From: Narthecium ossifragum
Lineage: Eukaryota; Streptophyta; Magnoliopsida; Dioscoreales; Nartheciaceae
Assembly (NCBI GenBank): GCA_963920575.1
Contig: OY986967.1
Coordinates: 2,136,527 to 2,200,526 of the forward strand
Direction of reading: 5' to 3'
DNA length: 64,000 bases
Below are positions 63,173 to 64,000 of this stretch, in pieces. Within the stretch, counting starts at the first letter, position 1; each line of letters opens with the position of its first letter. A program made the position numbers and the translations under genes. Below the pieces are notes generated by a model, which saw only the letters and a program-made list of their open reading frames with translations, had not been told where the DNA came from and did not search any database.

Positions 63173-64000
63173 TGTGAGGACCCGTCCCTCCCCTCCTGTG
63201 GCTCGCTGCGGGCCGCAAGGGCAATTTGGTAAATTGCACCTTGTCGGCTAGTTCCACACTCGCGCTTGTACACACACTGACCTTGTTTGTGGTAATGTTT
63301 GCTTAGGATGATTAGTGGGACCCGGGATCGAAAGATCCGGACTTAGGCTTGAATTCTCGCCTAAGTTTAGCTTTCAGCACACAAAGGATCGATCCTCTCT
63401 AGCTAAGAGATCGATCCTCTTGTGCCAGAAAGTCAAGTGCGATCGTCACGGGTGATCGATCCTCCCTCAGGGAAGGATCGATCCTTCGTAAGTCGGTTCG
63501 TTTGCCTATAAAGCAAACGAGACTTTCTTCTTTTGATCCTTTTGGAAATCCGGCCATTTGAGCTCAAATCTCGCGGAATCCGAAGGTGCTAGAGGACGAT
63601 CCAAGGCTTGGTAGCTTGGATTGAAGCTGCTATAGCTCCGGTAGGGATCCTACCGACATCTCTCTTCGGGGTTTTGAGTTTTCCGGTTTGATCTGTGGTT
63701 TATTGCTTAGATCTGCGTATATAGTTGTTGGTTTCTTGTGTTTTAACCGGTTTTGGACTCGTGGGATCCTGATCTATCAGATCCCAGAGTTTCGTGGTTT
63801 TTGGTTGCCTCTTCCGGCGGTATTCTTCGCCGGAAGGACGCCGCGGAACCCATCATGATCGATCTTCCCTTGAGGAAGGATCGATCTTCTGGGTTGGTCA
63901 TGCTCCGCCCGATGAAGGATCGATCATCAGCTTGGTGAGGATCGATCCTGGTTCTTGGGGAGCATGGCTGTCCTTCGTCGCGAAGAGGATCGATCCTCCT
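63173..64000 (+). mobile_element. 5' portion of a GATCGATC-family LTR, cut by the window end
   Basis: It begins TGTGAGGACCCG, the same start as the minus-strand copy at 60244, and its 63660-63990 part matches the 39300-39700 region of the third copy. The sequence continues past the window. No coding region is seen. The preceding 5 bases (ATCCC) are the expected target duplication. Confidence 0.82.
63380..64000. repeat. Two arrays of paired GATCGATC palindromes, array 4
   Basis: Units near 63387, 63409, 63453, 63476, and again near 63859, 63877, 63917, 63939 and 63987. For example 63386-63417 can fold GGATCGATCCTCTCT against AGAGATCGATCC. The second block corresponds to array 2 at 39555. Confidence 0.85.

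Noticed and set aside
62976..63251. Short frame with LLNLAAIDSPPPTNAALVKP
   Set aside because: No family recognised; the frame runs straight into an LTR at 63173, so it is at best a tiny gene fragment.

Overview
This is plant nuclear DNA. Coding genes carry GT-AG introns. The window holds a local cluster of plant glutamate receptor-like (GLR) channel genes, buried in LTR retrotransposons, RNase H-bearing plant LINEs, MITEs, a Pack-MULE and Helitron-like ends. A flowering plant is certain. A monocot is my guess from GLR and repeat style, but the species cannot be named.

GLR layout, all on the + strand: A (exons 4-5 only, cut by the window start), B (3045-6668, five exons, one in-frame stop), a short GLR relic (21440-21605), C (23794-27669, five exons, fully open, 986 aa), D (41218-44962, 3' half only, split by a retrotransposon) and E (57766-58296, last exon only). 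A, C and D share one C-terminal type; B and E share another. The A-B and D-E pairs with their spacers are copies of one ancestral segment: 1440-2690 matches 52711-53900, 6146-7680 matches 57766-59120, and 10280-12420 matches 60810-62970. Insertions present in one copy and absent from the other give empty sites that date and delimit the elements. GLR C is the only gene here that looks able to make a full protein.

Mobile layer: (1) a Copia element (27656-35350, minus) sits in the last codons of GLR C, with 386-bp LTRs that have TA...CT ends, and is itself split by a 2496-bp solo LTR. (2) A gag-protease-only LTR element (41298-44154) sits in GLR D exon 4, and further LTRs of its family lie at 12693, 38204 and 52192. 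(3) A nearly intact LINE (45306-51425, minus) has a 20-bp target duplication. (4) A Pack-MULE (54287-55675) carries a captured ARM-repeat gene fragment and is nested in another terminal-inverted-repeat element. (5) A decayed Sirevirus-like Copia element lies at 16103-20180. (6) Two copies of an older LINE 3' half lie at 7714-11143 and 60245-61675. (7) LTRs at 39116-41217, 59620-60244 and 63173-64000, plus an unrelated 1527-bp insertion at 8748-10274, all carry arrays of paired GATCGATC palindromes that can fold into hairpins.

Host-gene debris includes a BiP (ER Hsp70) pseudogene at 35911-37370 and an isolated diacylglycerol kinase last exon on the minus strand at 13372-13530. There is a 200-N assembly gap at 38916-39115, so gene D may continue upstream inside it. 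The most unusual signal is the paired-palindrome arrays shared by non-homologous elements; I know of no function for them.
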